Part shown: in pieces, positions 8,243 through 17,851 of the stretch
How the letters are laid out: the number at the start of each line of letters is the position of its first letter
How positions within the stretch are numbered: the stretch's first letter is position 1
Source: Aquimarina sp. Aq107
GTDB taxonomy: Bacteria; Bacteroidota; Bacteroidia; Flavobacteriales; Flavobacteriaceae
NCBI RefSeq assembly: GCF_943733665.1
Contig: NZ_OX030782.1
Coordinates: forward strand, 4,388,501 to 4,452,500
Length of the DNA: 64,000 bases
Direction of reading: 5' to 3'
The notes under the pieces: generated by a model
Database searches by the model: none
What the model was told of the DNA's origin: nothing
The model's input: the letters and a program-made list of their open reading frames with translations, nothing else
Translations under genes and position numbers: made by a program

Positions 8243-9415
8243 ATGAAAACACGACACAACATTATTTCCAGCACATTAACGCTATTTCTTGTGTTACTCA
8301 TGAGTTGTGAGAATAGTAATAAAGTACAGGAAACTCTAATACTTAGTGTACAAGTATCTCCTGCAATAAAAAAAACAATTACAGAATGGGATGAATTCAC
8401 AGGACGTTTTGAGGCTACTAATCGGGTTGAAGTTCGCGCTCGAATTAGCGGTTATATCGATAAGGTGAATTTTAGAGATGGCCAAATGGTTCAAAAAGGC
8501 GACGTGCTTTTCATCATTGACCCCAGACCTTACCAGATAGCTTTACAGGAAGCTAGAGCGGCTTACGGACAAGCACAAGCAAATTACAAACAAGCGCAGG
8601 ATAACTTTAAACGAGTAAAATCATTAAAGGAATCTGGAGCAGTATCTCTTGAGGAATACGACAGTCGCGAGCAGGCCGTTGCGGGAAATTTGGCAAGGTT
8701 ACAAGTAGCACAGGCGGCTATTGATAATGCAAGACTCAATTTACAGTTTTCCAAAGTCACAGCCCCTATCTCCGGGCGTATTGGAAGAGATTTAGTGAAT
8801 GCGGGCAACCTTATTAGCGGAGGCACTTCATCGGCAACAGTACTAACAACAATTGTAGCTACGGACCCTATTCATTTTTATTTCACAGGTAGTGAATCTG
8901 ATTTTTTAAAATATTCCAGATTAGCAAGGACCGGCCAACGCGGTTCCTCTCGTGATAATGCAAACCCGGTAGAAGTACGTCTTGTAGACGAAACTGAATT
9001 TGCTCACAAAGGAGCGATGGATTTTGTAAACAACGAGATAAGTCGTGGCACCGGCGCCATTGAAGCCAGAGCCATTTTTGAAAATAAAAATCATCTTCTT
9101 GAACCCGGTATGTTTGGACGAGCTCGTTTGCAGGGTAGAGCCTCTTATGAAGTTTTAATGGTGCCGGATGTGCTAATAGGTACTAATCAAACTGTGAAAT
9201 TTTTATATACCGTAGGGACAGATTCTCTTACAAAAGCGACTCCGGTTACTCTTGGTAATTTATATCAAAATAAATATCGAATCATTAGAGATGGTCTCAC
9301 TCCTGAGGACAAAATTGTAATCTCAGATATACAGAAGTTGAGGCCAGGGATGAAGGTTGACTACTCAGAAAGCGATACACTCCAAAAAGAGATAATGGAA
9401 CTAACGGAAAACTAA
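8243..9415 (+). CDS. RND efflux periplasmic adaptor (MexA/AcrA type)
   Basis: 390 aa membrane fusion protein that links the inner-membrane RND pump to the outer-membrane channel. Lipoprotein signal with lipobox LLMSC (Cys22). Domains in order: lipoyl half (SGYIDKVNFRDGQMVQKGD), alpha-hairpin rich in Ala/Gln (about 105-160), second lipoyl half (SKVTAPISGRIGR), beta-barrel and membrane-proximal domain. An upstream ATG at 8162 overlaps the previous gene. I chose 8243 because the lipoprotein signal begins there. The pump gene follows 6 nt later. Confidence 0.93.
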   Translation: MKTRHNIISSTLTLFLVLLMSCENSNKVQETLILSVQVSPAIKKTITEWDEFTGRFEATNRVEVRARISGYIDKVNFRDGQMVQKGDVLFIIDPRPYQIALQEARAAYGQAQANYKQAQDNFKRVKSLKESGAVSLEEYDSREQAVAGNLARLQVAQAAIDNARLNLQFSKVTAPISGRIGRDLVNAGNLISGGTSSATVLTTIVATDPIHFYFTGSESDFLKYSRLARTGQRGSSRDNANPVEVRLVDETEFAHKGAMDFVNNEISRGTGAIEARAIFENKNHLLEPGMFGRARLQGRASYEVLMVPDVLIGTNQTVKFLYTVGTDSLTKATPVTLGNLYQNKYRIIRDGLTPEDKIVISDIQKLRPGMKVDYSESDTLQKEIMELTEN

Positions 9416-9421
9416 AAGGAT

Positions 9422-12400
9422 ATGAAATTTAGCCACATATTTATAGACCGCCCCATTTTGGCAAGCGTTTTATCCATATTCATCATTTTGATAGGTGGAT
9501 TGGCCTATTTTGGTCTTCCCTCTTCACAGTATCCCGATGTCGCACCGCCCACTATCAGTATAAACGCGGTATATCCTGGCGCCAATGCCGAAGTGGTTGC
9601 AAGTACAGTCGCTACTCCCCTCGAACAAGAGGTGAACGGTGTGGAAGGAATGCTCTACATGACATCTCAATCCACTAGTGATGGGGTTATGAGTTTGAAC
9701 GTTACTTTTGATTTAGGGACGGATATTGACAAAGCACAAGTATTGGTGCAAAATAGGGTGGCTCAGGCCGAAGCACGTTTGCCATCACAAGTGAGGCAGT
9801 TAGGAATTACCACAAAAAAAGTATCTCCAGACTTGCTCATGGTAATCAATTTATTTTCGCCAGATGAAACCTTTGACCAGACATATATTGCTAACTATGC
9901 CGTACTTCAGCTAAGAGATAAAATAGCGCGTTTACAGGGAGTTGGAGACATAAGCCTTGTTGGGGCAAGTGCTTATTCTATGCGAATCTGGTTAAATCCT
10001 GACCGTATCGCCGCCTTGGATATTACTGCAGGAGAAATACTGAGCCGACTTCGAGGGCAAAACGAACAGATAGCTAGTGGTATTCTTAATCAATCCCCTA
10101 CCTCCAATCAAAATGCTTTTGAACTAAGTATCCAAACCCAAGGTAGACTTCAGAATGTTGAGGAATTTGAAAACATTATTATAAAGACCGGAGCAGACGG
10201 CAGTATCGTCCGTTTGAAAGATATTGGACGTGTAGAAATAGGAGCAGAAAATTATGTTACTCGCGGACTCCTTGATGGAGACAAAGCTGTAGCTATGCCC
10301 ATCTCTCAACGACCAGGTTCAAATGCCCTAGAAACTGCTGAAAATATTGTAGAGATGATGAAAGTTGCCTCAAAAGATTTTCCACCAGGATTAGCATATA
10401 AAATTGCCTACAATCCCACTGAATTTGTTGAAGAATCACTTAGTGAGGTAGGGCGCACCATTTTTGAAGCTATCGTATTAGTAATCCTTGTGATTCTTTT
10501 GTTTCTGCAATCTTGGAGGGCGGCCGTAATTCCCATAGTGGCAATTCCCATATCACTTATTGGAACATTTGGGGTTATGCAGGCGTTTGGTTTTTCACTT
10601 AATAATTTGTCTTTATTTGGTCTGGTACTCGCCATAGGTATTGTAGTCGATGATGCTATTGTGGTTGTCGAAAATATGGAAAGGCGCTTAGCCGAAGGGC
10701 TTTCCCCAAGAGATGCAGCTAGAAAGACCATGGACGAGGTTGGTGGAGCCTTGGTTGCCATTGGATTGGTACTAGTAGCGGTATTTCTACCTACCATGTT
10801 TCTTGAAGGTGTTTCTGGACAGTTTTACAAACAATTTGGACTCACTATTTCTGTAGCAACGGTAATCTCGGTATTTGTCTCACTAACTTTGAGTCCTGCG
10901 TTATCTCGATTATTATTAAAACCTCATAAAGAGGTTCAATTAAGCGAACATCAACCATGGTATAAAAATCCATTTTCATCCTTTGCTAAGGCTTTTAATC
11001 GAGGAATGGATACTTTATCTCAAAAGTATGGCAATACTGTAGGCAGTTTCATTCGCCGCTTCGTAATAGTATTGATGGTGTATTTAGGGCTGATGGGGCT
11101 AACAGGATATGAGTTTAACAAAGTTCCCACTGGCTTTATACCTGATTTAGACCAAGGGTACTATATTACCGTAATACAACTACCTCCTGGCGCTTCCCTA
11201 TCCCGAACTGAAGAAGTGGTAAAAGAAACTTCAAATAGACTGTTGGAAATTGAAGGGATTGATAAGGCCATTGCTTTTTCTGGTTTTGATGGTGCCACAT
11301 TCACAATAGCATCCAATTCTGCAGCTATTTTTTCCACCCTAAAGCCTTTTGAAGAAAGACATGACAAGGGTATTGAATATCAAGAACTATTGAACGAAGT
11401 AAGAATGAAAACTGGCAACAACCCCAATGCCAATATTTTTACAATTACGCCACCACCAGTAAGTGGTATTGGAAACGGAGGAGGTTTTAAATTAATGGTT
11501 CAGGACAAACAAAATATGGGGCCAAAAGCTTTGGCAGATGCTACTTTTCAACTGATGATAGCAGCAAATCAACACCCCAAGTTAAGCAATGTATTTACCG
11601 TTTTTAATGCCAATACACCACAACTATATTTGGATATAGATAGGGAAAAGGCAGAGAAATTAGGTGTGCCGGTTACAGAAGTGTTTAGAGCCTTGGAAAT
11701 TTTTATCGGTTCGGCCTATGTCAATGATTTTAATTACCTAGGAAAGACATTTAGGGTTACTGCCCAAGCGGACGCTCCATATAGACTTACCCCTGACGAT
11801 GTTGAGCGAATTCGGGTACGGAATATCTCGGGAGAGATGATTCCCTTAGGAACCGTGGTGAATTTTACCGATGTTGCAGGCCCGGCAAGGGTATTACGTT
11901 ATAATCTGTATAATGCGGCAGCTCTTAATGGAGCTCCCGCAATTGGTGTTAGTTCGGGAGAAGCATTGGAAGCAATGGAACAATTGGCAAGCGAAGTGCT
12001 TCCACAAGGCTTTGATTATGAATGGACCGAGTTAGCATTGCAACAAAAAAAATCTTCCGGTACAGCTGGCATTGCTTTTGGTCTGGCCGTGCTATTTATA
12101 TTTCTCTTGCTGGCAGCACAGTTTGAGAGTTGGTTGCTACCATTTTCAATCATCCTCATAGTACCAATGGGACTATTCTCTGCCATAATAGGCTTGGATA
12201 TTTTTGGATTTGCCAATGATATTTTGACACAAATTGGAATGGTGGTTCTTATTGGATTGGCAAGTAAGAACGCTATTTTGATTGTGGAGTTTGCAAAGCA
12301 ACAAGAGGACGAAGGGATGGAATTATATGCGGCGGCCAAAAAAGCGGCTACACTCCGTTTGAGGCCTATTTTAATGACCTCTTTTGCGTTTATACTAGGT

Positions 12401-12628
12401 GTCGTTCCATTACTATTGGCATCGGGAGCAGGGTCCGAAATGAGAAATTCCTTAGGTCTGGCAGTATTCATAGGGATGCTGGGTGTTACCTTTTTTGGGT
12501 TGTTATTTACGCCTGTATTCTATGTTGTTTCAAGAAAAATAGGACTGATTAAGTTCAGCAAAACAAAAAAGGAAGTTTCTCAAGATTATCCCGCACCATC
12601 CTCCGCAATATCTGAAAAAAACACCTAA
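9422..12628 (+). CDS. RND multidrug efflux pump (AcrB/MexB, HAE1 family)
   Basis: 1068 aa inner-membrane proton-driven pump. Twelve membrane segments and two large periplasmic loops are evident. The proton-relay motif VVDDAIVVVENMERR in TM4 carries the paired Asp, and the TM10 Lys is in GLASKNAILIVEFAKQ. The N-terminus FIDRPILASVLSIFIIL and PSSQYPDVAPPTI are classic HAE1 signatures. It forms an operon with the adaptor (6 nt upstream) and the outer-membrane factor (2 nt downstream). Substrate is probably hydrophobic toxic compounds. Confidence 0.96.
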   Translation: MKFSHIFIDRPILASVLSIFIILIGGLAYFGLPSSQYPDVAPPTISINAVYPGANAEVVASTVATPLEQEVNGVEGMLYMTSQSTSDGVMSLNVTFDLGTDIDKAQVLVQNRVAQAEARLPSQVRQLGITTKKVSPDLLMVINLFSPDETFDQTYIANYAVLQLRDKIARLQGVGDISLVGASAYSMRIWLNPDRIAALDITAGEILSRLRGQNEQIASGILNQSPTSNQNAFELSIQTQGRLQNVEEFENIIIKTGADGSIVRLKDIGRVEIGAENYVTRGLLDGDKAVAMPISQRPGSNALETAENIVEMMKVASKDFPPGLAYKIAYNPTEFVEESLSEVGRTIFEAIVLVILVILLFLQSWRAAVIPIVAIPISLIGTFGVMQAFGFSLNNLSLFGLVLAIGIVVDDAIVVVENMERRLAEGLSPRDAARKTMDEVGGALVAIGLVLVAVFLPTMFLEGVSGQFYKQFGLTISVATVISVFVSLTLSPALSRLLLKPHKEVQLSEHQPWYKNPFSSFAKAFNRGMDTLSQKYGNTVGSFIRRFVIVLMVYLGLMGLTGYEFNKVPTGFIPDLDQGYYITVIQLPPGASLSRTEEVVKETSNRLLEIEGIDKAIAFSGFDGATFTIASNSAAIFSTLKPFEERHDKGIEYQELLNEVRMKTGNNPNANIFTITPPPVSGIGNGGGFKLMVQDKQNMGPKALADATFQLMIAANQHPKLSNVFTVFNANTPQLYLDIDREKAEKLGVPVTEVFRALEIFIGSAYVNDFNYLGKTFRVTAQADAPYRLTPDDVERIRVRNISGEMIPLGTVVNFTDVAGPARVLRYNLYNAAALNGAPAIGVSSGEALEAMEQLASEVLPQGFDYEWTELALQQKKSSGTAGIAFGLAVLFIFLLLAAQFESWLLPFSIILIVPMGLFSAIIGLDIFGFANDILTQIGMVVLIGLASKNAILIVEFAKQQEDEGMELYAAAKKAATLRLRPILMTSFAFILGVVPLLLASGAGSEMRNSLGLAVFIGMLGVTFFGLLFTPVFYVVSRKIGLIKFSKTKKEVSQDYPAPSSAISEKNT

Positions 12629-12630
12629 AC

Positions 12631-14107
12631 ATGAAGAATTTACTAATCATAATAATTGCTTGTCATCTTTTAGTTTCCTGTGGAATTCAAAAGAGAAATT
12701 TTGAAGCACCAAAGATGAAACTGGAATTAGAAGAAGACTATCTGGTAGATAATGAAAATACTTCATTTCAAAATACCCAACCTATCATTACCTGGTGGGA
12801 GGAGTTTAAAGACCCCGTATTGGATAGCCTAATTTCAAAGGCACGTACAAACAATCTAGATATCACTACTGCCGTAGCCAATTTCTATGCTTCCAGAGCG
12901 GGTTTAAAAAGCACTAAATTCGACCGATTTCCCACTGTAGATGCAAATGGGAGTTTTATAAGACAAAGGCTTGGAGAAAATGTTTTTGTATCAGGCACGA
13001 ATCCTACATTCAACCAATACAACGGTAGTTTTGATGCCTTTTGGGAACTGGATATCTTCGGAAGAGTAACTAATCGTATTCAAGGAGCTAAGGGACAGGA
13101 ACAAGCTTCCCTTGCTGATATGCAATCTATATACCTTTCGATTTTTGCCGAAGTGGCCCGTAATTATATAGAGTTACGAGGAGCACAAAATCAATTAAAG
13201 ATAGCCGAAAAGAACCTCGCAAGTCAGCAAGAAACCTTTATACTCACAACACGATTAACAGATGCTGGAACCAGTAATAGTTTAGACGTATCTCGAGCCA
13301 AGGCTCAATTAGAATCGACTAGAGCGACCATTCCACCGATAAATGCTTCAATAACTGCCACAATTAACAGACTTAGTGTTCTAGTGGGGAAAACTCCCGG
13401 AGCACTTAGAGACCTACTTGAAAATCAGCAACCTATTCCATCGTTGCCTGAATCCGTTCTTATAGGAAATGCAATGGACCTTATACAGAGGCGTCCAGAT
13501 GTTTTTAAAGCAGAAAGTCTACTAGCACAACAAATAGCGCAGTACAATATCAGTGTAGCAGAGCTATATCCAAAAATTACTTTTGGAGGAGCAATTGGGT
13601 ATTCTGCTATCGACCTAAGCAATTTTGGAAAAAAAACCCTCTTTTACGTGGAGTTTGGCTCCAACAATTAGTTGGGCTGCATTTAACCTAGGGCGCGTCA
13701 AAAATAATATTAATAGACAAGATGCGCTTACATTAGGCCTGATAAACCAATATGAACAAACGGTTCTATTGGCACTTGAAGAAATAAAAACTGCTCTAAG
13801 TAACTATACACTGGAATTGGAACGTCAGGCTATGTTACTAGAAGCAGCTTTAGCCAGTGAGCAAGCTGCAAAATTTGCTAAACAACGTTTTGAGGCAGGC
13901 CTTGACGACTTTTTAGATTATTTAAATGCCGAACGCATACTGTTATTGGCTGAAAATGAACTAGCCATTAGTCAGACCTTATCGGCTACCAATTTGATAG
14001 CGGTCTATAAGGCGCTTGGCGGGGGTTGGGAAATTATAAGTCCTGATGAAATTGACAAAAAATATGAAGGTTTGAAGCCTAATCAGAAGATTAAGGTTGA
14101 TAATTAG
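12631..14107 (+). pseudogene. RND outer-membrane factor (NodT/OprM), frameshifted in an A8 run
   Basis: The first part (12631-13671, 346 codons) has lipobox LLVSC (Cys17) and TolC-type repeats, then goes out of frame. From about 13629 another frame continues correctly (KKPSFTWSLAPTISWAAFNLGRV) to 14107. Joining the two gives about 490 aa, normal for NodT lipoproteins. The break lies exactly in GG(A8)CCC at 13629-13636, where seven A residues would keep the frame. So it is a one-base insertion in a homopolymer: sequencing error, real mutation, or slippage-tolerant gene. The protein would be the outer-membrane channel of the adjacent pump. Confidence 0.85.
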
Positions 14108-14142
14108 TAAGAAATCAAATTGAACACAAAAAACAAAATAAA

Positions 14143-15384
14143 ATGAAAAAAACAAGAATTCTATTTAGCTGCATATTGCTGTTATTATGTGTAGGAGTAA
14201 AAGGTCAAAATACTACATATGACAAACCAGAACCTTTTAAAATAAAAATTGCACAGGATAAATTGGAACGAGTGCTTACTCAGTTTAAAAATGCAAAATT
14301 CCCGGACAAACTGGCCTCTGGTGGTTGGGAACTAGGTACTAGTACAAATTTCATGAAAACGTTTCGGAATTATCTGTTGAACGATTATGATTGGCGCGAT
14401 ACGGAAGCCGCCCTTAACGCTTTCCCCCAATATCGCGTGGATATTGATGGCTATAAAGTTCATTACTATCATGTGAAGGGAGAAGGTAAAAACCCCACTC
14501 CTGTTATTATTACCCATGGATGGCCAGGGTCGGTATTTGAGTTTTTAAGTGTTATTGAACCTCTAACCAAACCCTCAAAATTTGGCGGAAACCCCGAAGA
14601 TGCTCTTACCGTGGTCATACCTTCGGTACCTGGATTTGGTTGGTCGGAACTAGCGGAAAACAAGGTAATAGGCCCCAAGACCACTGCAGATATTTGGCAA
14701 AAATTAATGACAAAAGTACTTGGTTATCAAGAATTTGGAGCGCAAGGAGGCGATATAGGGTCGTTGATATCATCACAAATTGCAGCCCGTCATTCCTCCA
14801 ATGTTCTGGGAGTGCATATGAATATTATTCCTTGGGATTGGAAGGCAGAGAAAGACAGAACGACAGAAGAACAAGCTTGGTTTGAAAATGGACAATCTTT
14901 CCAAAAGGCACAATTTGATTATTTCTTTATGCAATTACAGGAACCAACAACAGTGGCTTTTGCACTTCATGATAATCCGGTAGGAATTGCGTCTTGGATT
15001 CTTGATAAGGTCTACACATGGACTCATCATAATGGAGATGTAACCAAAGCCATATCAATGAATGACCTCGCCACTTTTGTGATGATTTATGCCCTGACCG
15101 ATACTATAGATAGCTCTGTATGGTGGTATAATGGCATCTTTACCGAAAACGGAGGTATGTTTCATCCTACACCAGGACGCAAAGTAGATGTACCTACGGG
15201 ATTTGCCAATTTTCCCAAAGACCTTAAAAATGCAATGCCGCCGCGCACATGGGTAGAAAACCAATACAATATTGTGCATTGGACCGTAATGCCCCGTGGA
15301 GGTCACTTCGCAGCTTTTGAAGAACCGGAACTATTTGCAAAAGATGTATTGGATTTTTTCAAAAAAAATCAAGTTAAGGATTGA
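14143..15384 (+). CDS. Exported epoxide hydrolase (EHN + alpha/beta hydrolase)
   Basis: 413 aa with an N-terminal signal (ILFSCILLLLCVGVKG). The N-terminal EHN domain (about 25-110) is followed by the alpha/beta-hydrolase core: oxyanion motif HGWPGS (125-130), nucleophile elbow GAQGGDIGS with Asp204, and the C-terminal GGHFAAFEEPE containing the catalytic His388. This matches microsomal/juvenile-hormone-type epoxide hydrolases, which open epoxides to diols. It follows the efflux pump and fits an electrophile-detoxification theme. Confidence 0.92.
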   Translation: MKKTRILFSCILLLLCVGVKGQNTTYDKPEPFKIKIAQDKLERVLTQFKNAKFPDKLASGGWELGTSTNFMKTFRNYLLNDYDWRDTEAALNAFPQYRVDIDGYKVHYYHVKGEGKNPTPVIITHGWPGSVFEFLSVIEPLTKPSKFGGNPEDALTVVIPSVPGFGWSELAENKVIGPKTTADIWQKLMTKVLGYQEFGAQGGDIGSLISSQIAARHSSNVLGVHMNIIPWDWKAEKDRTTEEQAWFENGQSFQKAQFDYFFMQLQEPTTVAFALHDNPVGIASWILDKVYTWTHHNGDVTKAISMNDLATFVMIYALTDTIDSSVWWYNGIFTENGGMFHPTPGRKVDVPTGFANFPKDLKNAMPPRTWVENQYNIVHWTVMPRGGHFAAFEEPELFAKDVLDFFKKNQVKD

Positions 15385-15430
15385 GTAATAATCGATTTAC
15401 GCTTCTTCAAAAATAAAACAGCGATTAGAT

Positions 15431-15949
15431 ATGAAAATAATAGTAAACGATGTAATCCGCAGAATTGGGATTGATAAAAGAAAGTATAAACAACATATAT
15501 CTATTTTTTTGTTTCTAGTACTTATGTCCTTACAAGTGGCAGGGCAAGATAAGCCTAGAACAGAGTTAACTCATCTAACTAATGAGATTAGTGAACTGAA
15601 CAATATTTTCAATGAAGCATTTGTAAAGAAGAATATTGAAGAACTATTGAGCAGGTATGACAAGGGGTTGATATTACTTCCCCCGAACGCGCCCAAAAGT
15701 ATTGGTACAGAAGGAATCGAAACACTTTACAAGTATGTACTTGCGAATGATATTTCGTTGAAACACACAATAGAAGAAATCGAGTTTTCTGACGATTACT
15801 CTCAAGCTATTGTCATAGGCAATTACGAAACGAAAGGAGATAATTTTTATGACATTGGCACATATTTGTTTGTACTGAAACGTAAAAATAATACTTGGAC
15901 AATCACCGTCGATATGTTCAATAGTGATAAACCAACAAAAGAGAAATAA
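15431..15949 (+). CDS. Exported DUF4440/SnoaL-like protein
   Basis: 172 aa with an internal hydrophobic signal (ISIFLFLVLMSLQVAG, about 24-39) and an NTF2-fold body similar to DUF4440 (NEISELNNIFNEAFVKKNIE, then ILLPPNAP, ending TWTITVDMFNSDKP). Probably periplasmic. A second ATG nearer the signal is possible but not obvious. Its last 60 codons and 40 bp beyond are duplicated at 16694-16910. Confidence 0.75.
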   Translation: MKIIVNDVIRRIGIDKRKYKQHISIFLFLVLMSLQVAGQDKPRTELTHLTNEISELNNIFNEAFVKKNIEELLSRYDKGLILLPPNAPKSIGTEGIETLYKYVLANDISLKHTIEEIEFSDDYSQAIVIGNYETKGDNFYDIGTYLFVLKRKNNTWTITVDMFNSDKPTKEK

Positions 15950-16031
15950 GTTCAAGAAAGCAACGTGATTTTTGAAATTGGAAGCAGAGAATCATTTCGT
16001 CAAATTATTCAATAGAATCAAAATATAGACC

Positions 16032-16697
16032 ATGGAAAGTAAACATATCATTATCGTAGGAGTAGGTCCTGGAATCAGCATGTCGGTCGCCAAAAAATTT
16101 GGAAAAGAAGGCTTCTCCATTTCACTAATATCTCGGTCTGCGGACAAATTGGTTGGTTATAGCCAGGAATTGTTTGCGCTTGGAATCAGAAATTCTGTAT
16201 ATGAAGCGAACAGCACTAACGATAAAATGCTGGAACACCAGATAAACATGGCCACTATTCAACACGGAGCACCAAAAATGGTACTGTACAATGCAGTTAA
16301 AGCCTCATCAGGCAATGCATTGGAATACGACATGGAAGCGTTTCAAAAAGATTTTGATGTGAACGTGCTGGGTGCCCTCAGAGTAGCCAAAATAGCATTA
16401 AAGAACATGGAGACCAATGGAGGGGGTAAAATTTTATTTACAGGAGGAGGTTTCGCCCATTATCCTGATAGTTCTTATGCTTCCTTAAGTATTGGAAAAG
16501 CAGCTTTGTTGACCTTGGTCAAGATACTTTCCCAGGAGGTGCATTCCAAAAACATTCAGATTGGCACCCTTACCATTATGGGATATGTGCAAGAAGGAAC
16601 CTTCTATGATGCAGAAAATATTGCGGAGGCTTACTGGAACCTTTTCCATAAAAATTCAGAAGAATGGGAAGTAGAAACGCTTTATCATGAGAATTAG
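16032..16697 (+). CDS. Atypical short-chain dehydrogenase/reductase
   Basis: 221 aa, Rossmann fold with GVGPGIS (10-16) and NAV in the NNAG position. The region that normally holds the YxxxK catalytic pair reads SYASLSIGKAAL: the Lys is present but the residue four before it is Leu, so the classical Tyr is missing. It may use another residue or act as a non-catalytic NAD(P)-binding protein. It is sandwiched between a DUF4440 gene and a truncated second copy of that gene, so it may have been carried by the duplication event. Confidence 0.8.
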   Translation: MESKHIIIVGVGPGISMSVAKKFGKEGFSISLISRSADKLVGYSQELFALGIRNSVYEANSTNDKMLEHQINMATIQHGAPKMVLYNAVKASSGNALEYDMEAFQKDFDVNVLGALRVAKIALKNMETNGGGKILFTGGGFAHYPDSSYASLSIGKAALLTLVKILSQEVHSKNIQIGTLTIMGYVQEGTFYDAENIAEAYWNLFHKNSEEWEVETLYHEN

Positions 16698-16873
16698 AAG
16701 AAATAGAGTCTTCTAACGATTACTCCCAAGTTGTTGTCATAGGCGTCTTCGAAGCGAGTGGGGACGATTTTCATGATAATGGTAAATATGTATTTGTGCT
16801 GAAACGTAAAAATGATACTTGGACAATTACAGTCGACATGTTCGAAAGTGATAAACCAACAAAAGAGAAATAA
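16694..16873 (+). pseudogene. Truncated duplicate of the DUF4440 gene 3' end
   Basis: The frame EEIESSNDYSQVVVIG ... TWTITVDMFESDKPTKEK-stop closely matches the last 60 codons of the gene at 15431-15949, and similarity continues about 35 bp past the stop. No start codon or signal remains. The preceding SDR runs directly into it. Confidence 0.8.
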
Positions 16874-16892
16874 GTTTAAGAAAGGAATGTGA

Positions 16893-17033
16893 ATTTTGAA
16901 ATTATTAGAAAAGAATCCCAATCCGACCGACGAGGATATTAATGATTCTGTTACTAATTTATGCCGTTGCGGAACCTATACCATTGTGAAAAAGGCCATC
17001 CATGCAGCTGCTAAAACAATCGTAATTATATAA
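16893..17033 (+). pseudogene. C-terminal remnant of a 2Fe-2S oxidoreductase small subunit
   Basis: An open frame without a start reads LLEKNPNPTDEDINDSV, then NLCRCGTYTIVKKAIHAAA and a stop at 17033. CRCGTY with the preceding NPNPTDE helix is the hallmark of the second [2Fe-2S] domain of xanthine-dehydrogenase-family small subunits (IorA/CoxS type). Only about 45 residues of some 150 remain, so the gene is a relic. Neither the large subunit nor the N-terminal ferredoxin-like domain is nearby. Confidence 0.75.
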
Positions 17034-17068
17034 ACACCTTATCTCTTATTTAATAAAAACCGTGACTA

Positions 17069-17785
17069 ATGATTGAAATTAAAGACAAAAAAATAGTAAT
17101 CGTAGGCGCTTCATCCGGAATTGGAAAAGAACTTGCCAAAATTTGTGTGGAGAAAGAAGCAATAGTTTATCTAATAAGCAGAACTGAAAGGAAACTTTTG
17201 AATTTGCAAAATGAATTAGGTGGAAGAACTTTTGTTCATGCTATGGATATGTTGGACGAACATTCAGTGAATGAAACTTTTAAGCAAATAGGTCAATTTG
17301 ATTATATGACCGTTACAGCAGTTGCGGACGAAACCAAACTTTTCTCACCTATTAAGTCTATGCCTACAGAATTGGCGCAAAGAGGAATGGAAAAGTTTTG
17401 GGGCACATTTAATTGTTCGCGAGCAGCTGCAAACTACATTTCCGAAGATGGAGCAATGGTGCTAACATCAAGTGTAGCTATATTCAAACCTTCAAAAAAT
17501 GCTTCAATTATGAATGCAGCAAGCGCAGCTGTGGCAGTGTTTGCAAAAGCTTTCGCACTTGAAATTGCACCGACCAGAGTAAATGTTGTTGCTCCTGGAG
17601 TTGTCGCAACTGGAGTCTGGACTGAGGAAGAAAAGGAAAGCTATAGAGATTGGGCAGCTAAAACTTTACCCGTCAAACATTTAGGAACACCCAAAGAACT
17701 GGCCTATGCTTACTATTCAATTCTGACTAATCCATATATGACTGGCGGAATTACAAATGTCGACGGAGGATTGACATTAGTTTAA
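17069..17785 (+). CDS. SDR family protein lacking the YxxxK pair
   Basis: 238 aa. The N-terminal GASSGIG (13-19) and the C-terminal tail RVNVVAPGVVATGVW plus MTGGITNVDGGLTLV are standard SDR. The catalytic stretch reads SIMNAASAAVAVFAKAFA, where Tyr and the active-site Lys are replaced, though the preceding Ser pair (LTSSVA) is kept. Dehydrogenase activity by the usual mechanism is doubtful. The spacing of 66 bp to the bestrophin gene allows co-transcription. Confidence 0.82.
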   Translation: MIEIKDKKIVIVGASSGIGKELAKICVEKEAIVYLISRTERKLLNLQNELGGRTFVHAMDMLDEHSVNETFKQIGQFDYMTVTAVADETKLFSPIKSMPTELAQRGMEKFWGTFNCSRAAANYISEDGAMVLTSSVAIFKPSKNASIMNAASAAVAVFAKAFALEIAPTRVNVVAPGVVATGVWTEEEKESYRDWAAKTLPVKHLGTPKELAYAYYSILTNPYMTGGITNVDGGLTLV

Positions 17786-17851
17786 AAAAGATGAAGACAC
17801 GAGAAAAATTTTGAAAATACAAATGAGTTCGCATAATCTAGAAAACATAAA

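Noticed and set aside
10408..10797. 129-codon minus-strand ORF inside the RND pump
   Set aside because: Antisense shadow of a strongly conserved pump gene, low-complexity composition, no start context.
12016..12471. 151-codon minus-strand ORF inside the RND pump
   Set aside because: Antisense shadow, same reasons.
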